Positions 38,727 through 49,703 are shown, counted from the first letter of the stretch. The stretch: DNA of 64,000 nt from Rhodoblastus sp963703385 (GCA_963703385.1 OY969816.1:1984001-2048000), one strand, 5' to 3'. Numbers and translations: made by a program. Notes: generated by a model not told the origin, from the sequence alone.

Positions 38727-40355
38727 ATGGACAACAGGCAGAACGGCATGTGGCGCCCCACTCCATCGCCCATGTCTCCATCGCCAATGTCGACGCGCCG
38801 CCCGCCGGTGACGACCGCCGACCAACTGCCGCTGGTCTTCGTCTTCGCCTTCGGCCTCACCGCCCTTCCGGTATTCCTGCATATTCTCGGCCAGCCATTG
38901 GCTCTTGCGGTTTGCGCCGCCTTGGCGGTCGCCGCCGCCTGGACGATCGAGGCGCATGTCCCTGTCGTCGTCCTCACCGCGACGATATTCCAGAACGTTT
39001 TCGTCTCGATCGCGTCGGTCAATTACACCGACATCCATGACCTCGATCCGATCAAGAGCTACAATTTTGTCACCACCGTCGTGATATGGCTCGTGGTGAT
39101 GGCGCGCTTCCTCAACCGCTGGCGGTCCTTTTCGCCTTTCACGCGGCGGATGATTTTCACGTCTTGCGGCTTGCTGGCGATCTACGGCGTCTATTTCCTG
39201 GTCGGCGTCCTGATCAATCCTCGAAGCGCCGTCGTCTATATGCGCAATATCGCAACGCCGATCCTGTTGTTTCAGATGTTTCTCGTTGTCTCGGCCCGGC
39301 ACGAACTGGCCCTGCCGAGAATCGTCGCAATCTTGCTGGGACTGATGATCGGCGCCGGCTATTTCGAATTCCTGGCCCACGATCTGTGGCTCGACCTCAC
39401 CAACGGCTGGCATTACCTCACGCTTTCCTACGCCGACAACGCCAGCAGCGTCAAAACCCTTCAAGAGGCCGAACGCTCCGGCGTCGTGCCGGTCAACCTG
39501 GTCGATTACGGCAGAACCGACCTGTTCAATTCCCCCCTGTTCGCCGCTTTGCATGTCACGGTGCTGCGCCTCGAAGGACCGAATCTCCATTCGATCAGCT
39601 TCGGCTACGCCCTGGCGGCCCTGCTGTCCTTCGCCGCGATTCACAAACGCTGGGCCGCGGCGCTGCTCGCGGCGCCCCTGCTGTTCCTGACCAGCGCCAA
39701 GGGCCCGCTCTTGCTTGCCGTCTTCACTCTTGCTTTTTACGAGGTCGCGCGCCGCTGGAACCCGAGGACGGCGCTCAAAATCCTAGCGCTCGCGCTCGCT
39801 GCTTTTGCCATTTTCGCCTTGGCTTTCGGTTTCAAGAGCGGCGACTACCACGTGCTTGGCCTCATCGGCGGGGTCAACGGCTTCATGAAAAACCCGATCG
39901 GCCACAGCCTCGGAGAGGGCGGCAATCTTTCGTTCGCCAGTTTCAACGTGATCGACTGGAGCAAGTTTCAGCGTGAAGGCGCAGCCGACGTCGCGGTGGA
40001 AAGCGCGGTCGGCGTCATGCTGTTCCAGCTCGGCGTCGCGGCGGCCGCCGCTTTCGCCTTTTACGCCTGGATCGCGCGGACGGCCTTGTCTCTGTTCGAA
40101 CGGACCCGGGCGCCGGCGCTGGCCTTCGCGGTCGGCGCGCTGGCGACGACCCTGGTCAACGGCCTGTTTCAGGAAGAAGCCTATTTCGCGCCGCTGGCGC
40201 TCGGCCTGGTGATGGGCCTTGCAGGTCTGTCGCTCGGCGCGGCGGACCGCGCCCTCGTCGCCGCGTCGTCGCACGGCCTGTTGGCGCAGCGACCGCGCGT
40301 CTCCAAAACTCCGCGGCATGGCGCCGGCTTCAGCCGTCCGGCAGCAATGCGCTGA
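38727..40355 (+). CDS. Polytopic O-antigen ligase/polymerase-like exopolysaccharide protein
   Basis: About 542 residues with roughly 12 hydrophobic spans, from LPLVFVFAFGLTALPVFLHIL to LALGLVMGLAGLSLGAA. A large hydrophilic loop lies between spans in the middle (about residues 225-295, HDLWLDLTNGWHYLTLSYADNASSVKTLQEAERSG...). The overall plan resembles Wzy polymerases and WaaL-type ligases, which join sugar repeats on the periplasmic face. Sequence identity in that family is low, so the exact role is open. ATG 38727 is preferred over a TTG at 38709. The 3' end overlaps the convergent GH5 gene by 26 bases. Confidence 0.72.
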   Translation: MDNRQNGMWRPTPSPMSPSPMSTRRPPVTTADQLPLVFVFAFGLTALPVFLHILGQPLALAVCAALAVAAAWTIEAHVPVVVLTATIFQNVFVSIASVNYTDIHDLDPIKSYNFVTTVVIWLVVMARFLNRWRSFSPFTRRMIFTSCGLLAIYGVYFLVGVLINPRSAVVYMRNIATPILLFQMFLVVSARHELALPRIVAILLGLMIGAGYFEFLAHDLWLDLTNGWHYLTLSYADNASSVKTLQEAERSGVVPVNLVDYGRTDLFNSPLFAALHVTVLRLEGPNLHSISFGYALAALLSFAAIHKRWAAALLAAPLLFLTSAKGPLLLAVFTLAFYEVARRWNPRTALKILALALAAFAIFALAFGFKSGDYHVLGLIGGVNGFMKNPIGHSLGEGGNLSFASFNVIDWSKFQREGAADVAVESAVGVMLFQLGVAAAAAFAFYAWIARTALSLFERTRAPALAFAVGALATTLVNGLFQEEAYFAPLALGLVMGLAGLSLGAADRALVAASSHGLLAQRPRVSKTPRHGAGFSRPAAMR

Positions 40356-41457
40356 TGACGCCTTCGTCGAGCGAGCCCTGTTCGTCGAGCAGGCCGAAGC
40401 CGCCGGCGTAATCCCAATGCGCCCAGCCGAAGCCGCTCGCCTCCGCGGCGGCGCGCACCGCGGCAAGCCAGGCCAGACGGCCGGCGCGCGGCGCCTTGAA
40501 GCGCAGGACGCCGAATTCGTTGACGATCACCGGGACGGAATGGCTGGCGCTCCAGGCCGCCAGCGCAGCGAATTGCGCCGAAACGGCGGCCGGCGTCCAC
40601 GCCGTCCGTGCGGCTTCCTCCAAAACTTGCGCCGCCGCTTGATCTCCCCGCGCCAGCGCCTCCGCGCGCAGCCGCGCCAGCGCCGGATCGTGCTCGGCCA
40701 GCGGAAACGGCACGCCCTCCAGATGTCGATAGGGACTGGAGGCGTCCCAGTTCAGCCCCTGATGGGTAAAGATCATCGGCGTGTAGAAATGGACCGCATA
40801 GACGACATTGCGGTCCGCGAACGGCCGCCATTGCGCCAGTTGTTCAACGCGCTGAAAGGGCGCCGGGCCGGTGATCAGCGTCGTGCGCGGCAGCAGCGCC
40901 CTGACCTCTCCCGCCAGTTCCTCCGCGAAGGGCCGCCAGACGTCGTCGCCGACATCGGGCTCGTTCAGCAGTTCGGCAAAGACGCGAGACGCCGGCCAAT
41001 GGCCGATGCGCGCCGCAACGCCGCGCCATCCGGCGCGCAAGGTTTTCTGCGCCTCGGCGGGATCGGTGCGCAGCAAATCGTGGAGCGGGCCGTCCGGGTG
41101 AAGATCGATCGTGACGGAATAATCAAGCTCAAGCAGCAGTCCCACAATCCGCTCGAGATCGTCGAGCGCCGCGCCGCGCGCGGCTGGCCCGGAAAAATAG
41201 GGCAATGCGGCTTCGGCGACGAGGGGCAGGCGGATGTGGGTCATGCCGCGCCGGCGCAACGCCGCGAGTATCGCCGGCTCGGCGGCTTTGCCCTCCCGCC
41301 GCGGCGCCTGATCGGGCAGGTTGAACCCGCGCCGCAGCGCGGGCGGGATTTTGCCGCCCGGTCTTTGTTTTTCTTCCCCGGCGCGGGCGGACGCGCCGAA
41401 ACCGCCGGAGGCCGCAAGGCCGGTCAGGAATTTGCGCCGGTCGAGGGCGAAAGACAC
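40330..41457 (-). CDS. Glycoside hydrolase family 5-like enzyme, Tat-exported
   Basis: A 375-residue endoglucanase-like enzyme. The N terminus DRRKFLTGLAASGGFGASARA is a twin-arginine signal. The (beta/alpha)8 barrel shows HIRLPLVAEAALPYF, VTIDLHPDG, the acid/base Glu in FAELLNEPDVG, the YAVHFYTPMIFTHQG segment, and the nucleophile Glu in VPVIVNEFGV. These are the GH5 landmarks. Genes like this are common in bacterial cellulose or exopolysaccharide loci, where they trim the polymer during export. It is convergent with the polymerase gene upstream and divergent from the Wzc-like gene. Confidence 0.85.
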   Translation of the reverse strand: MSFALDRRKFLTGLAASGGFGASARAGEEKQRPGGKIPPALRRGFNLPDQAPRREGKAAEPAILAALRRRGMTHIRLPLVAEAALPYFSGPAARGAALDDLERIVGLLLELDYSVTIDLHPDGPLHDLLRTDPAEAQKTLRAGWRGVAARIGHWPASRVFAELLNEPDVGDDVWRPFAEELAGEVRALLPRTTLITGPAPFQRVEQLAQWRPFADRNVVYAVHFYTPMIFTHQGLNWDASSPYRHLEGVPFPLAEHDPALARLRAEALARGDQAAAQVLEEAARTAWTPAAVSAQFAALAAWSASHSVPVIVNEFGVLRFKAPRAGRLAWLAAVRAAAEASGFGWAHWDYAGGFGLLDEQGSLDEGVISALLPDG

Positions 41458-41601
41458 GTTTCGCTTCCTTTCCGCCGACCGCGATCATCAGCGGGCCAAC
41501 GCGCCACGGGCAAGCCGCCAAGGGCGTTTCGGCCAACCGGCAACACATCATTTACCATTTCTGTATTTTATAGCCGAAAGGGTTCCGCGCCAAACCGCTT
41601 A

Positions 41602-41629
41602 TTTTCTTGGGCTTCTTTTCTTGGGCTTC
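41602..41629. repeat. 14-bp direct tandem repeat upstream of the Wzc-like gene
   Basis: TTTTCTTGGGCTTC is present twice in succession (41602-41615 and 41616-41629), 33 bases before the Wzc-like start and within the shared promoter region of the divergent GH5 gene. Confidence 0.8.
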
Positions 41630-41661
41630 GAGTCGTCAATCGACATGAAAAACGTTGGGAC

Positions 41662-43776
41662 ATGACAAACCTTGGTCCGTTCTGGCGCCGACTCTGGGGC
41701 GAAGACAGTTCCGACGGCGCGATCGAAATCTGGAGTGAATCGCCCGCGAGCGTCGCGCCCATCGTGACGCTTTCGAGTTTCTGGTTGTTTCTGCGTCGCA
41801 ATGCGCGTCGCATCGCTGTTTCCTCCGCGCTGGTCGCCGCCGCGCTTTTCGTCGTCTTCTTGCTGGTCTTCAACAAATATTCGGCCGTCGCCACGATCAT
41901 GGTGGAGCCGCGTGTCGCCAATATCACCCAGGACGCCGACGTCGTGCAGAATATCGGCGCCGACGCGATCGCCGTCGAAAGCCTGGTGCAATCGTATAGG
42001 ACGGACGCGTTTCTGGGCGCCCTGGCCGATCGTCTCGGCCTGGTGAAAGACGGCGAGTTCGGCGATCGCGACAAGGCCATCAAAGAGCTGGCGAAAGAAC
42101 TCGATATATCGCGCCGGGGCGCAACTTACGTCATCGATGTGACGGGGCGGAACCGCTCCGCCGAAAAGGCAGCCAGGATCGCCAATGCCGCGGCGGCGGC
42201 GATCATCGACAGCCAGCGCGAGATTCGCTCGCGCGCCAACGACAAGGTCGCGGGAGATATCGCGGCGCGGCTGGACGAAGTGAGCGGGCGGGTGACCAAC
42301 GCCGAACAGGCGGTCGCCGAACGCAAGGCCAAACTCAAAGTGACGGATGTGGGCCAGGGGACGACCCTGCTGGAGCGCCGCGCCTATGATCTCGGCCAGC
42401 AGCTTGCGCTGGCCAGCGCCAAGACCGCCGAGGCCAAGGCGCGATTCGAACAGTTGCGCCGGGCGGGCGACGGCAGCGAGCTTTCCCCGGCGTTGCAGTC
42501 GAACCTGCTGGCGGGATTGCGGGCCGATTACGCCCGCCTCGCCGGGCAGGCGGCGGATCAGACGGCAATTCTTGGCGCCCGCCATCCGGCGGTGATTGCG
42601 ATGAACGCCCACGTGGCCGCCCTGAAGCGGCAGATCGGCGCCGAACTGGCGCGCCTGGCCGCCGCCGCCCAAAGCGATTTTGCCGCGGCGCGGCAAAGCG
42701 AGGACGCCCTCGCGATCCAGCTCAAGGCGACGCAGGACGAAGCCGCCGACCTCGGGCCCCAGCTGGTGAGGCTCGACCAGCTGCAGCGCGAGGCGAAAGC
42801 CGAACAGCTGATCTACCAGCAATTGCTCGACCGGCAGAAGCAGCTGGTCGCGACACGAAACCTCTCGCCCGACGACATCAGACTGGTTTCGCCGGCGACC
42901 CCGCCCAACCGGATCAAGCCCGGCCTTGCCGCGCGCGCCGCCGCCGCCGCTGTTTTGGGCCTGCTGGCGGGGCTCGCTTTCGCGCTGGCGCGCGAGACTG
43001 TCCCCGGCGTGCTGACCACTGCGTGCCAGGCGGAGCGCCTCGACGGCGTCAAGGTCGTCGGCATGGCCCCGCTTTTGCCGCAGCCGGACCAGGATCCATC
43101 ATCGTCCAAGCCGGCGGCCGGGCTGGACCTTGCGCCCTGGCTCGACGGCCTTTGCGCCCTCGCGGCGCAAGCGCCCGAAGGCCGGGCCAGCGTCGTCCTG
43201 ATCTCGTCGCCCTGCCGCGGCGCCGGACGTTCGACCGTCGCGCGGGCTTGCGCCGCTTTTCTCGCCAACGGCGGCGCCCGCGTCCTGTTGATCCGGGCGG
43301 ACCGCCCGCCCGACGCCGGCCGGCGCCCGCGTTTCGGCCTGATCGACGTGCTCGACCGCGGCGCGGACCTGCAGCGCGCCTTGGTCGAAAACGCCTCGGC
43401 CGGCTATACAGTTTTGCCCTTCGGCGGGCGCGAGGCCGAAGGCCGACCCTCGACCAGCGCGCTGATGAGCGGCGTGACCCTTCGCGCGCTGATGCATCTC
43501 TGCCGGCAATGGTTCGACGTGGTCGTGATCGACGGCCCGCCGGCGCTCGAAGCCGGATATGGGCCGCTGCTGGCGCGCCATGCCGACGTGACCGTGCTTG
43601 TCGCGGAATGGCGCAAGACTGTTTCATCCGAAATCGCCGAGGCGATCGATCGTCTCGGCGTCGAGGACGCCGCGCTGTTTTTCAACAAAGTCGACATCGC
43701 CCTGCTGCGGCGCTTCGATCCCGCGGAATCGCGCCGGATCGAAGTCCAGGCCGAGAGCTGCCGCCTCGCCTCCTGA
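41662..43776 (+). CDS. Wzc/GumC-like polysaccharide co-polymerase with degenerate BY-kinase domain
   Basis: About 704 residues. It has a Wzz domain with the first membrane span at about 48-70 (RIAVSSALVAAALFVVFLLVF), a long periplasmic coiled-coil region (GADAIAVESLVQSYRTDAFLGALADRLGL ... LVRLDQLQREAKAEQLIYQQLLDRQKQ), and a second span at about 420-440. A cytoplasmic nucleotide-binding domain follows. Its P-loop reads SSPCRGAGRSTVAR, with Arg where the invariant Lys of GKS/T should be. The Walker A' reads LIRADRPP, while Walker B VVVIDGPPALE is intact. No C-terminal tyrosine cluster is present. It probably sets chain length or stabilises export without kinase activity. ATG at 41662 chosen; a 6-codon reading frame overlaps it upstream. 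Confidence 0.87.
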   Translation: MTNLGPFWRRLWGEDSSDGAIEIWSESPASVAPIVTLSSFWLFLRRNARRIAVSSALVAAALFVVFLLVFNKYSAVATIMVEPRVANITQDADVVQNIGADAIAVESLVQSYRTDAFLGALADRLGLVKDGEFGDRDKAIKELAKELDISRRGATYVIDVTGRNRSAEKAARIANAAAAAIIDSQREIRSRANDKVAGDIAARLDEVSGRVTNAEQAVAERKAKLKVTDVGQGTTLLERRAYDLGQQLALASAKTAEAKARFEQLRRAGDGSELSPALQSNLLAGLRADYARLAGQAADQTAILGARHPAVIAMNAHVAALKRQIGAELARLAAAAQSDFAAARQSEDALAIQLKATQDEAADLGPQLVRLDQLQREAKAEQLIYQQLLDRQKQLVATRNLSPDDIRLVSPATPPNRIKPGLAARAAAAAVLGLLAGLAFALARETVPGVLTTACQAERLDGVKVVGMAPLLPQPDQDPSSSKPAAGLDLAPWLDGLCALAAQAPEGRASVVLISSPCRGAGRSTVARACAAFLANGGARVLLIRADRPPDAGRRPRFGLIDVLDRGADLQRALVENASAGYTVLPFGGREAEGRPSTSALMSGVTLRALMHLCRQWFDVVVIDGPPALEAGYGPLLARHADVTVLVAEWRKTVSSEIAEAIDRLGVEDAALFFNKVDIALLRRFDPAESRRIEVQAESCRLAS

Positions 43777-43890
43777 ACCCGCTTTTCCGCGCCCATCGCT
43801 GAACTGGCAAGGTTTTTTCTTCGCCGGCGGAAACAGGTCGCCGTAGCGTCATTTTGATGCATGGCGGTTTTACGCGCGGGGGGAGCGCCG

Positions 43891-44674
43891 ATGCCAACCA
43901 GGGACAGTGCGGAAATTCTCGCCGGAGTGGAGCGCCGGATCGTCGGCGGCGCCTCGATCGCCCGGCTCGATCTCAAACAGACCGCGCGAACTCATGATCG
44001 ATCTGGCCCATGCCGCGCCGAGCGGACGCGGGCCGCTGTTCCTCTCCTCGGCCAATGGCGAAGTGCTGGCGCGCCGCCATTTCGATCCGCAATTCGCCAG
44101 ATTGCTCGACCGCGCCGATCTCCTCAACGCGGACGGCCAGGCGATGATCTTCGCCTCGAACCTTTTCACACGCAGGCCGCTTCCGGAGCGCGTCGCCACC
44201 ACCGATCTCTACCCTGTCGTCGCCGGCATGGCCCAGGAGGAGGGCGTCAGCTTCTACTTGTTGGGCGCGACGGAAGAGGTCAATCGCGCCACGTTCAACA
44301 CCACCCGGCGTCAATTTCCGCGGCTGGACCTGCGCGGGCGTTCGCACGGCTATGTCACGGACGACGCGCTCAAAGCCAGGCTCGCCGAGATCAACGCCCT
44401 CGCGCCGGACATTCTCTGGCTTTCGCTCGGCGTGCCGCGGGAGCAGGAATTCGTGGTGCGTTACGCCCACCTCCTGCCCAAGGTCAAAATGATCAAGACC
44501 TCGGGCGGCCTGTTCGATTTCCTCTCCGGGGCGAAAAAGCGCGCGCCGCTGTGGATCCAGAAGGCGGGGCTCGAATGGGCCTATCGGTTTGACCTCGAAC
44601 CGCGCCGCCTCGCCCGCCGCTACATGACCACCAATCCGGTCGCGCTTTATCTGCTGCTGACCCAGACCCGGTAG
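43891..44674 (+). CDS. WecG/TagA/CpsF-family glycosyltransferase (frameshifted as read)
   Basis: GT26-type enzyme transferring a sugar to an undecaprenyl-linked acceptor at the membrane. The main frame has LFLSSANGEVLARRHFDPQFARLLDRADLLNADGQAMIFASNLFTRRPLPERVATTDLYP, APDILWLSLGVPREQEFVVRYAHLLPKVKMIKTSGGLFDFLSGAKKRAPLWIQKAGLEWAYRFDLEPRRLARRYM, a near-perfect family signature. The N terminus (MPTRDSAEILAGVERRIVGGASIARLDLKQTAR, ATG 43891 after GGGGGAG) is in another frame. They meet at GAACTC 43988-43993. Removing one A gives QTARLMIDLAHA and 260 residues. It probably works with the polymerase and the Wzc-like protein on one exopolysaccharide. Confidence 0.88.
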
Positions 44675-45241
44675 AGGTCGAAATCTAACTTTTGGCGCCC
44701 TCGCGAGATGGCCGCGTTCGGCTTAAACGCGTCTTTCGAGCTTTTCTAGGAGTGGCCGCAGCGACGCCGTCAGCGGGCTTTCCCGGCTTCGGTCGAACGC
44801 GTATTCGTGACCCTGAACAGCCTTTCATAGAATTTGTGGCGCGAGAGGATCAAAAGCTGGAAGCCGACTTTCGCCGAGACGAGGCGACCACCGCGATTGC
44901 ACCGTTTCAGGGTTATGGTGAACCAATATCCCACCCTGCGAATCAGAGTGCGCCGGAGGATTTGGTCCAGCCAATATTGGCGTCAGGAGTGAAACGGCGC
45001 GCTGTTTCGTCTGGCTTATAGCCTGGCGCTATAGATTCAAATCCTGTCCCCGTCACCAAAAGCCCACGACCTTCGCGATCTGCGACAGCCCGCGATAATA
45101 ACGCCGGCGATCGTTACATTTCGGTGCGGAAGCACCGCATGGAACGCGTCCGGAAAGCCCTTCAGCTTGCATTGACCCTTGCTTCCGAGGCGTCCGAAGC
45201 GAGGGCGCCCGACAGGCGGCGTGAGCGTTGGAAAGGCCGCG
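44675..45241. other. Gene-poor gap with a tRNA 3'-end-like fragment
   Basis: No convincing gene. A possible 109-residue frame at 44692-45021 has no family resemblance and uneven composition, so I leave it out. The only recognisable item is the tRNA-like fragment at 45034-45058. Confidence 0.5.
45034..45058 (+). other. tRNA 3'-end-like fragment (T-loop, acceptor strand, CCA)
   Basis: GATTCAAATCCTGT followed by CCCCGTCACCA looks like the T-arm, the 3' acceptor strand, a discriminator A and CCA. No matching GACGGGG 5' acceptor strand lies about 73 bases upstream, so it is not a complete tRNA. Such fragments often mark one end of an integrated element. Confidence 0.4.
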
Positions 45242-46270
45242 TCATGTCTCCAGGGCGTAACCCGCCTCGCGCCAGGCGCTGATGCCGCCATCGAGCGCCA
45301 CCACGCGGCAATAGCCGAGTTCACGCAAGGTCGCCGCGGCGAGGGTCGAAATCTTGCCCAACTCGCAGCAGGTCAGGATTCGCACGGTCGGATCGGGAAG
45401 TTCGCTATTGACGCGAAGCTCGAGCTGGCCGCGCGGCAAATGTTTGGCCCCCGGAATATGGCCGGCCCGGAAGGCGTCGCTTTCGCGCAGATCGAGGATC
45501 ACCAGATCACCGCTGTTGGCGCCGATCCGTTCATTGAGGGCGGCAATCGACATGAAGGGTACTTTGGCGCCCGCTTCCGCCAGCATTTGGGCGACGGTCT
45601 TGCCGCCGGTCATGTTGGCGCGCAAAGCCTCGGTCAGATGGGTGGGGGCGGCCAGATTGAGATGGTCCATCATGGCGACGAAGCCGGCGCACTCTTTCTG
45701 TTGCAGGCGAGGATTTTCGGCGATTTCGACGCCGATGGTCGAACTCGTTCGACCCTTGTAGTCATGCGCCGGAAAGACCAGGGTTTCGCGCGGCAGTTTC
45801 AGGACTTTGTCGAATAGGCTCTCGTAAAGGGCGCGCGGGTCGCCAGTCGGCAGGTCGGTGCGGCCGGTGCCGCCGATCAGCAAAGTGTCGCCGGTGAAGA
45901 CGCGGTCGCCCGCCACGAGGCACATCGAATCCCGGGTGTGGCCAGGCGTGTGGAGGGCGGTTAGCCGCAACTGGCCGACGACAAGCATGTCGCCGTCGTC
46001 GAGCCGCAGGTTTGCGTAAGGCGCCGGGCTCAGCCGGTGCATGACGACCGGCGCCGCCAACGCCACGCTCAATTCGCGGCTGGCGGAGAAATGGTCGGCA
46101 TGGGTATGGGTGTCCACGACATAGCGAATATGGACGCCGTGCTGGCTGGCGGAGCCCAGATAATGATCGATCAGCGAAAGCTCGGGATCGATCAGCGCGG
46201 CCGCGCGGGTCGCGTCGCATCCGACGAGATAGGATTTGCATCCCCCGGCCGCGAAGGTCTCGAAGATCAT
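45242..46270 (-). CDS. Persulfide dioxygenase-rhodanese fusion (ETHE1/Blh type)
   Basis: Oxidises glutathione persulfide to sulfite and transfers sulfur. It has 342 residues. The N-terminal metallo-beta-lactamase domain has THTHADHFSAS, LHTPGHTRDSMCLV, FTGDTLLIGGTGRTDLPTGD and FPAHDYKGRTSST, the iron ligands and signature of ETHE1-like dioxygenases. The C-terminal rhodanese domain (residues about 245-340) carries the active-site Cys in ILTCCELGKISTLAAATLRELGY. The fusion is known from sulfide-detoxifying bacteria. A REP-like palindrome separates it from the peroxiredoxin gene upstream. Confidence 0.9.
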   Translation of the reverse strand: MIFETFAAGGCKSYLVGCDATRAAALIDPELSLIDHYLGSASQHGVHIRYVVDTHTHADHFSASRELSVALAAPVVMHRLSPAPYANLRLDDGDMLVVGQLRLTALHTPGHTRDSMCLVAGDRVFTGDTLLIGGTGRTDLPTGDPRALYESLFDKVLKLPRETLVFPAHDYKGRTSSTIGVEIAENPRLQQKECAGFVAMMDHLNLAAPTHLTEALRANMTGGKTVAQMLAEAGAKVPFMSIAALNERIGANSGDLVILDLRESDAFRAGHIPGAKHLPRGQLELRVNSELPDPTVRILTCCELGKISTLAAATLRELGYCRVVALDGGISAWREAGYALET

Positions 46271-46284
46271 CCTGCCGTCCCCCA

Positions 46285-46333
46285 GGCAGGATTTCGGAAA
46301 AGCGGATGCCGGTTTTCCGATAAAAATCCTGCC
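46285..46333. repeat. REP-like long palindrome
   Basis: Outer arms GGCAGGATTT (46285-46294) and AAATCCTGCC (46324-46333) enclose CGGAAAA ... TTTTCCG. There is no U-tract at the 3' side on the minus strand, so it is a REP-like element more than a terminator. It lies between the peroxiredoxin and persulfide dioxygenase genes. Confidence 0.65.
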
Positions 46334-46361
46334 AAAACAAAAAGTCTAAGCGGGCGCGCCG

Positions 46362-47024
46362 TCAGTCCTTCGGCTGCGCGACGACCCGGAGATAGGGCTT
46401 CAGAGTCTGCCAGCCAGCGGGATATTTCTGTTTCGCTTGGTCGTCGGAAACCGACGTCGGAATGATGACGTCCTCGCCCTGGTTCCAATTCACCGGGGTC
46501 GCGACATTGTGCTTCGCCGTGATCTGGCATGAATCCAGCAGGCGAAGCACTTCGTCGAAATTGCGCCCCGTGCTCATCGGATAGGTGAGCGTGGCCTTGA
46601 TCTTCTTGTCGGGTCCGATGACGAAAACCGAGCGCACGGTCGCATTGTCAACGGGGGTGCGTCCTTCGGAGGTCGTGCCGGCGCCCTCCGGCAGCATGTC
46701 ATAGACCATGGCCACTTTTAATTCGGGATCGCCGATCATCGGATAATTGACGGCGTGACCCTGGGTCTCCTCGATATCCTTGGCCCAGCGGGAATGGTTG
46801 TCGACCGGATCGACGCTGAGGCCGATGATCTTCGTGTTCCGCTTGTCGAATTCCGGCTTCAGCGCAGCCATATAGCCGAGTTCGGTGGTGCAGACGGGAG
46901 TGAAATCCTTGGGATGGGAAAACAGGATCGCCCAGCCGTCGCCAATCCATTCGTGGAAATTGATCTCGCCCTGCGTCGTATTGGCGGTGAAGTTTGGCGC
47001 TTCCGAATTGATGCGTAAGGACAT
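46362..47024 (-). CDS. 1-Cys peroxiredoxin (Prx6 type)
   Basis: Reduces peroxides in the cytoplasm. It has 220 residues. The peroxidatic Cys is in HPKDFTPVCTTELG near residue 45, preceded by FHEWIGDGWAILFSH. The Prx6 C-terminal domain is present (TGRNFDEVLRLLDSCQITAKHNVATPVNWNQGEDVIIP). No resolving Cys is placed as in 2-Cys enzymes. The neighbours (persulfide dioxygenase, pterin dehydratase) suggest a general redox/housekeeping cluster; no OxyR-type site was identified. Confidence 0.93.
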   Translation of the reverse strand: MSLRINSEAPNFTANTTQGEINFHEWIGDGWAILFSHPKDFTPVCTTELGYMAALKPEFDKRNTKIIGLSVDPVDNHSRWAKDIEETQGHAVNYPMIGDPELKVAMVYDMLPEGAGTTSEGRTPVDNATVRSVFVIGPDKKIKATLTYPMSTGRNFDEVLRLLDSCQITAKHNVATPVNWNQGEDVIIPTSVSDDQAKQKYPAGWQTLKPYLRVVAQPKD

Positions 47025-47100
47025 CGCTTTTCCCTCATCGTCGCGAATTGGCCTAGGCCGAGCGCGGGATTAACGACTACGGCCTGGATTGGTTCCGCGT

Positions 47101-47448
47101 TCAGGCCGGCCGCGAGGCGAAAAGCTGGTCGATTTTGGCGGCCATAATGAAATCGTTCTCGTGCAGTCCCTTGATCTTCTTGGTTTGCAGGGAGACGTTG
47201 GCGTAACCCCAGCCGAAGCTGATGTCGGGGTGATGGCCTTCGGCCTCCGCGAGCGCCCCGATCTGGTCGACGAACGCGAGCGCCTCGCCAAAGTTGCGCA
47301 ACTTGAAGTTGCGCGCGATCATGGCGGTGTCGTCGCTCAGGCGCCAGTCGGGAGCGGCCGCCAGAAATGATTCGGCTTCGGCTCGGGTCAGCGGCGGAAT
47401 GCCGCCGCGGCAGGGCGTGCAGGTCTTGCCCGCGAGCGTTTCGGTCAT
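47101..47448 (-). CDS. phhB: 4a-hydroxytetrahydrobiopterin dehydratase (PCD/DCoH)
   Basis: Recycles the pterin cofactor of aromatic amino-acid hydroxylases. It has 115 residues. The active-site motif EAEGHHPDISFGWGYANVSLQT contains the catalytic HHP. An N-terminal CTPCRGGIPPLT segment precedes the domain, as in many bacterial members. No phhA is nearby, so the partner is elsewhere or the protein has another role. Confidence 0.92.
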   Translation of the reverse strand: MTETLAGKTCTPCRGGIPPLTRAEAESFLAAAPDWRLSDDTAMIARNFKLRNFGEALAFVDQIGALAEAEGHHPDISFGWGYANVSLQTKKIKGLHENDFIMAAKIDQLFASRPA

Positions 47449-47955
47449 GTCTCGGTTCCGTTCCGATCATCGCGACGCCGATGGTCAGACTATCACATTT
47501 GGCGTCGTATTGGACCGGCGCCATCGGGCGCGCGTCGCGCGCCCATCAAATAAGCTGAAATTCTCCAGATCGAGGCCTGGTTCATACCACGATTGCCTAT
47601 GGCGCCGGCATTTTGCGAGACGGAAGCGTATCTTGCCGCCCCATATCCGTCCATCAGGTGACAGACGCTCTGGAGCGCCTGACGGAGGAGGATGCGGCGG
47701 CGGACCGCCCGTTTACCGCGGCGCTCGTCATTAGCAAGGCGTGCCATGGCCTTCCCGGTCCAAGGTTCTTTGAGCCGATTACGGCGGATAGTCGCGGCGC
47801 ACGGCAATGTCCGGACATGGCGCCAAGGCGTCTTTCGCAGTCGCAGGCGAATGGCCGCTCCAACCGATTGCCGACGCGCGCGCGGGGGCGGGGGGGGTGG
47901 CTTGCGGCAGAACCGTCCAACACCCCCTGACTGGCCCCCTCGGCGATCGGTGACG
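47449..47955. other. Gap upstream of phhB holding a possible gene remnant
   Basis: No complete gene is convincing. A plus-strand stretch around 47657-47770 reads VTDALERLTEEDAAADRPFTAALVISKACHGLPGPRFFE. This has natural composition and resembles small conserved proteins containing a PGPGFF motif, but it breaks up on both sides. I treat it as a possible pseudogene fragment. Confidence 0.3.
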
Positions 47956-47988
47956 AAAAAAAGCCCCGGGGAAAGCTCTCCCTGGGGC
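47956..47988 (-). terminator. Rho-independent terminator of groESL
   Basis: On the minus strand GCCCCAGGG ... CCCCGGGGC forms a strong stem followed by TTTTTTT. It lies about 30 bases after the groEL stop. Confidence 0.9.
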
Positions 47989-48019
47989 CTGTTTCGTGCG
48001 TCCGCTGCCGGAATGGGTT

Positions 48020-49651
<1,632 letters not shown>

Positions 49652-49703
49652 GGTGGTTCGAACTCCGAAAGAAAAATCTTGGGTTCATGAAAAGCGTGGA
49701 GGA

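Noticed and set aside
40219..41661. N-terminal extension of the Wzc-like frame
   Set aside because: It runs antisense through the GH5 gene; family similarity begins at MTNLGPFW (41662).
44692..45021. 109-residue plus-strand frame after wecG/tagA
   Set aside because: No recognisable domain, no clear ribosome binding site, and uneven composition.
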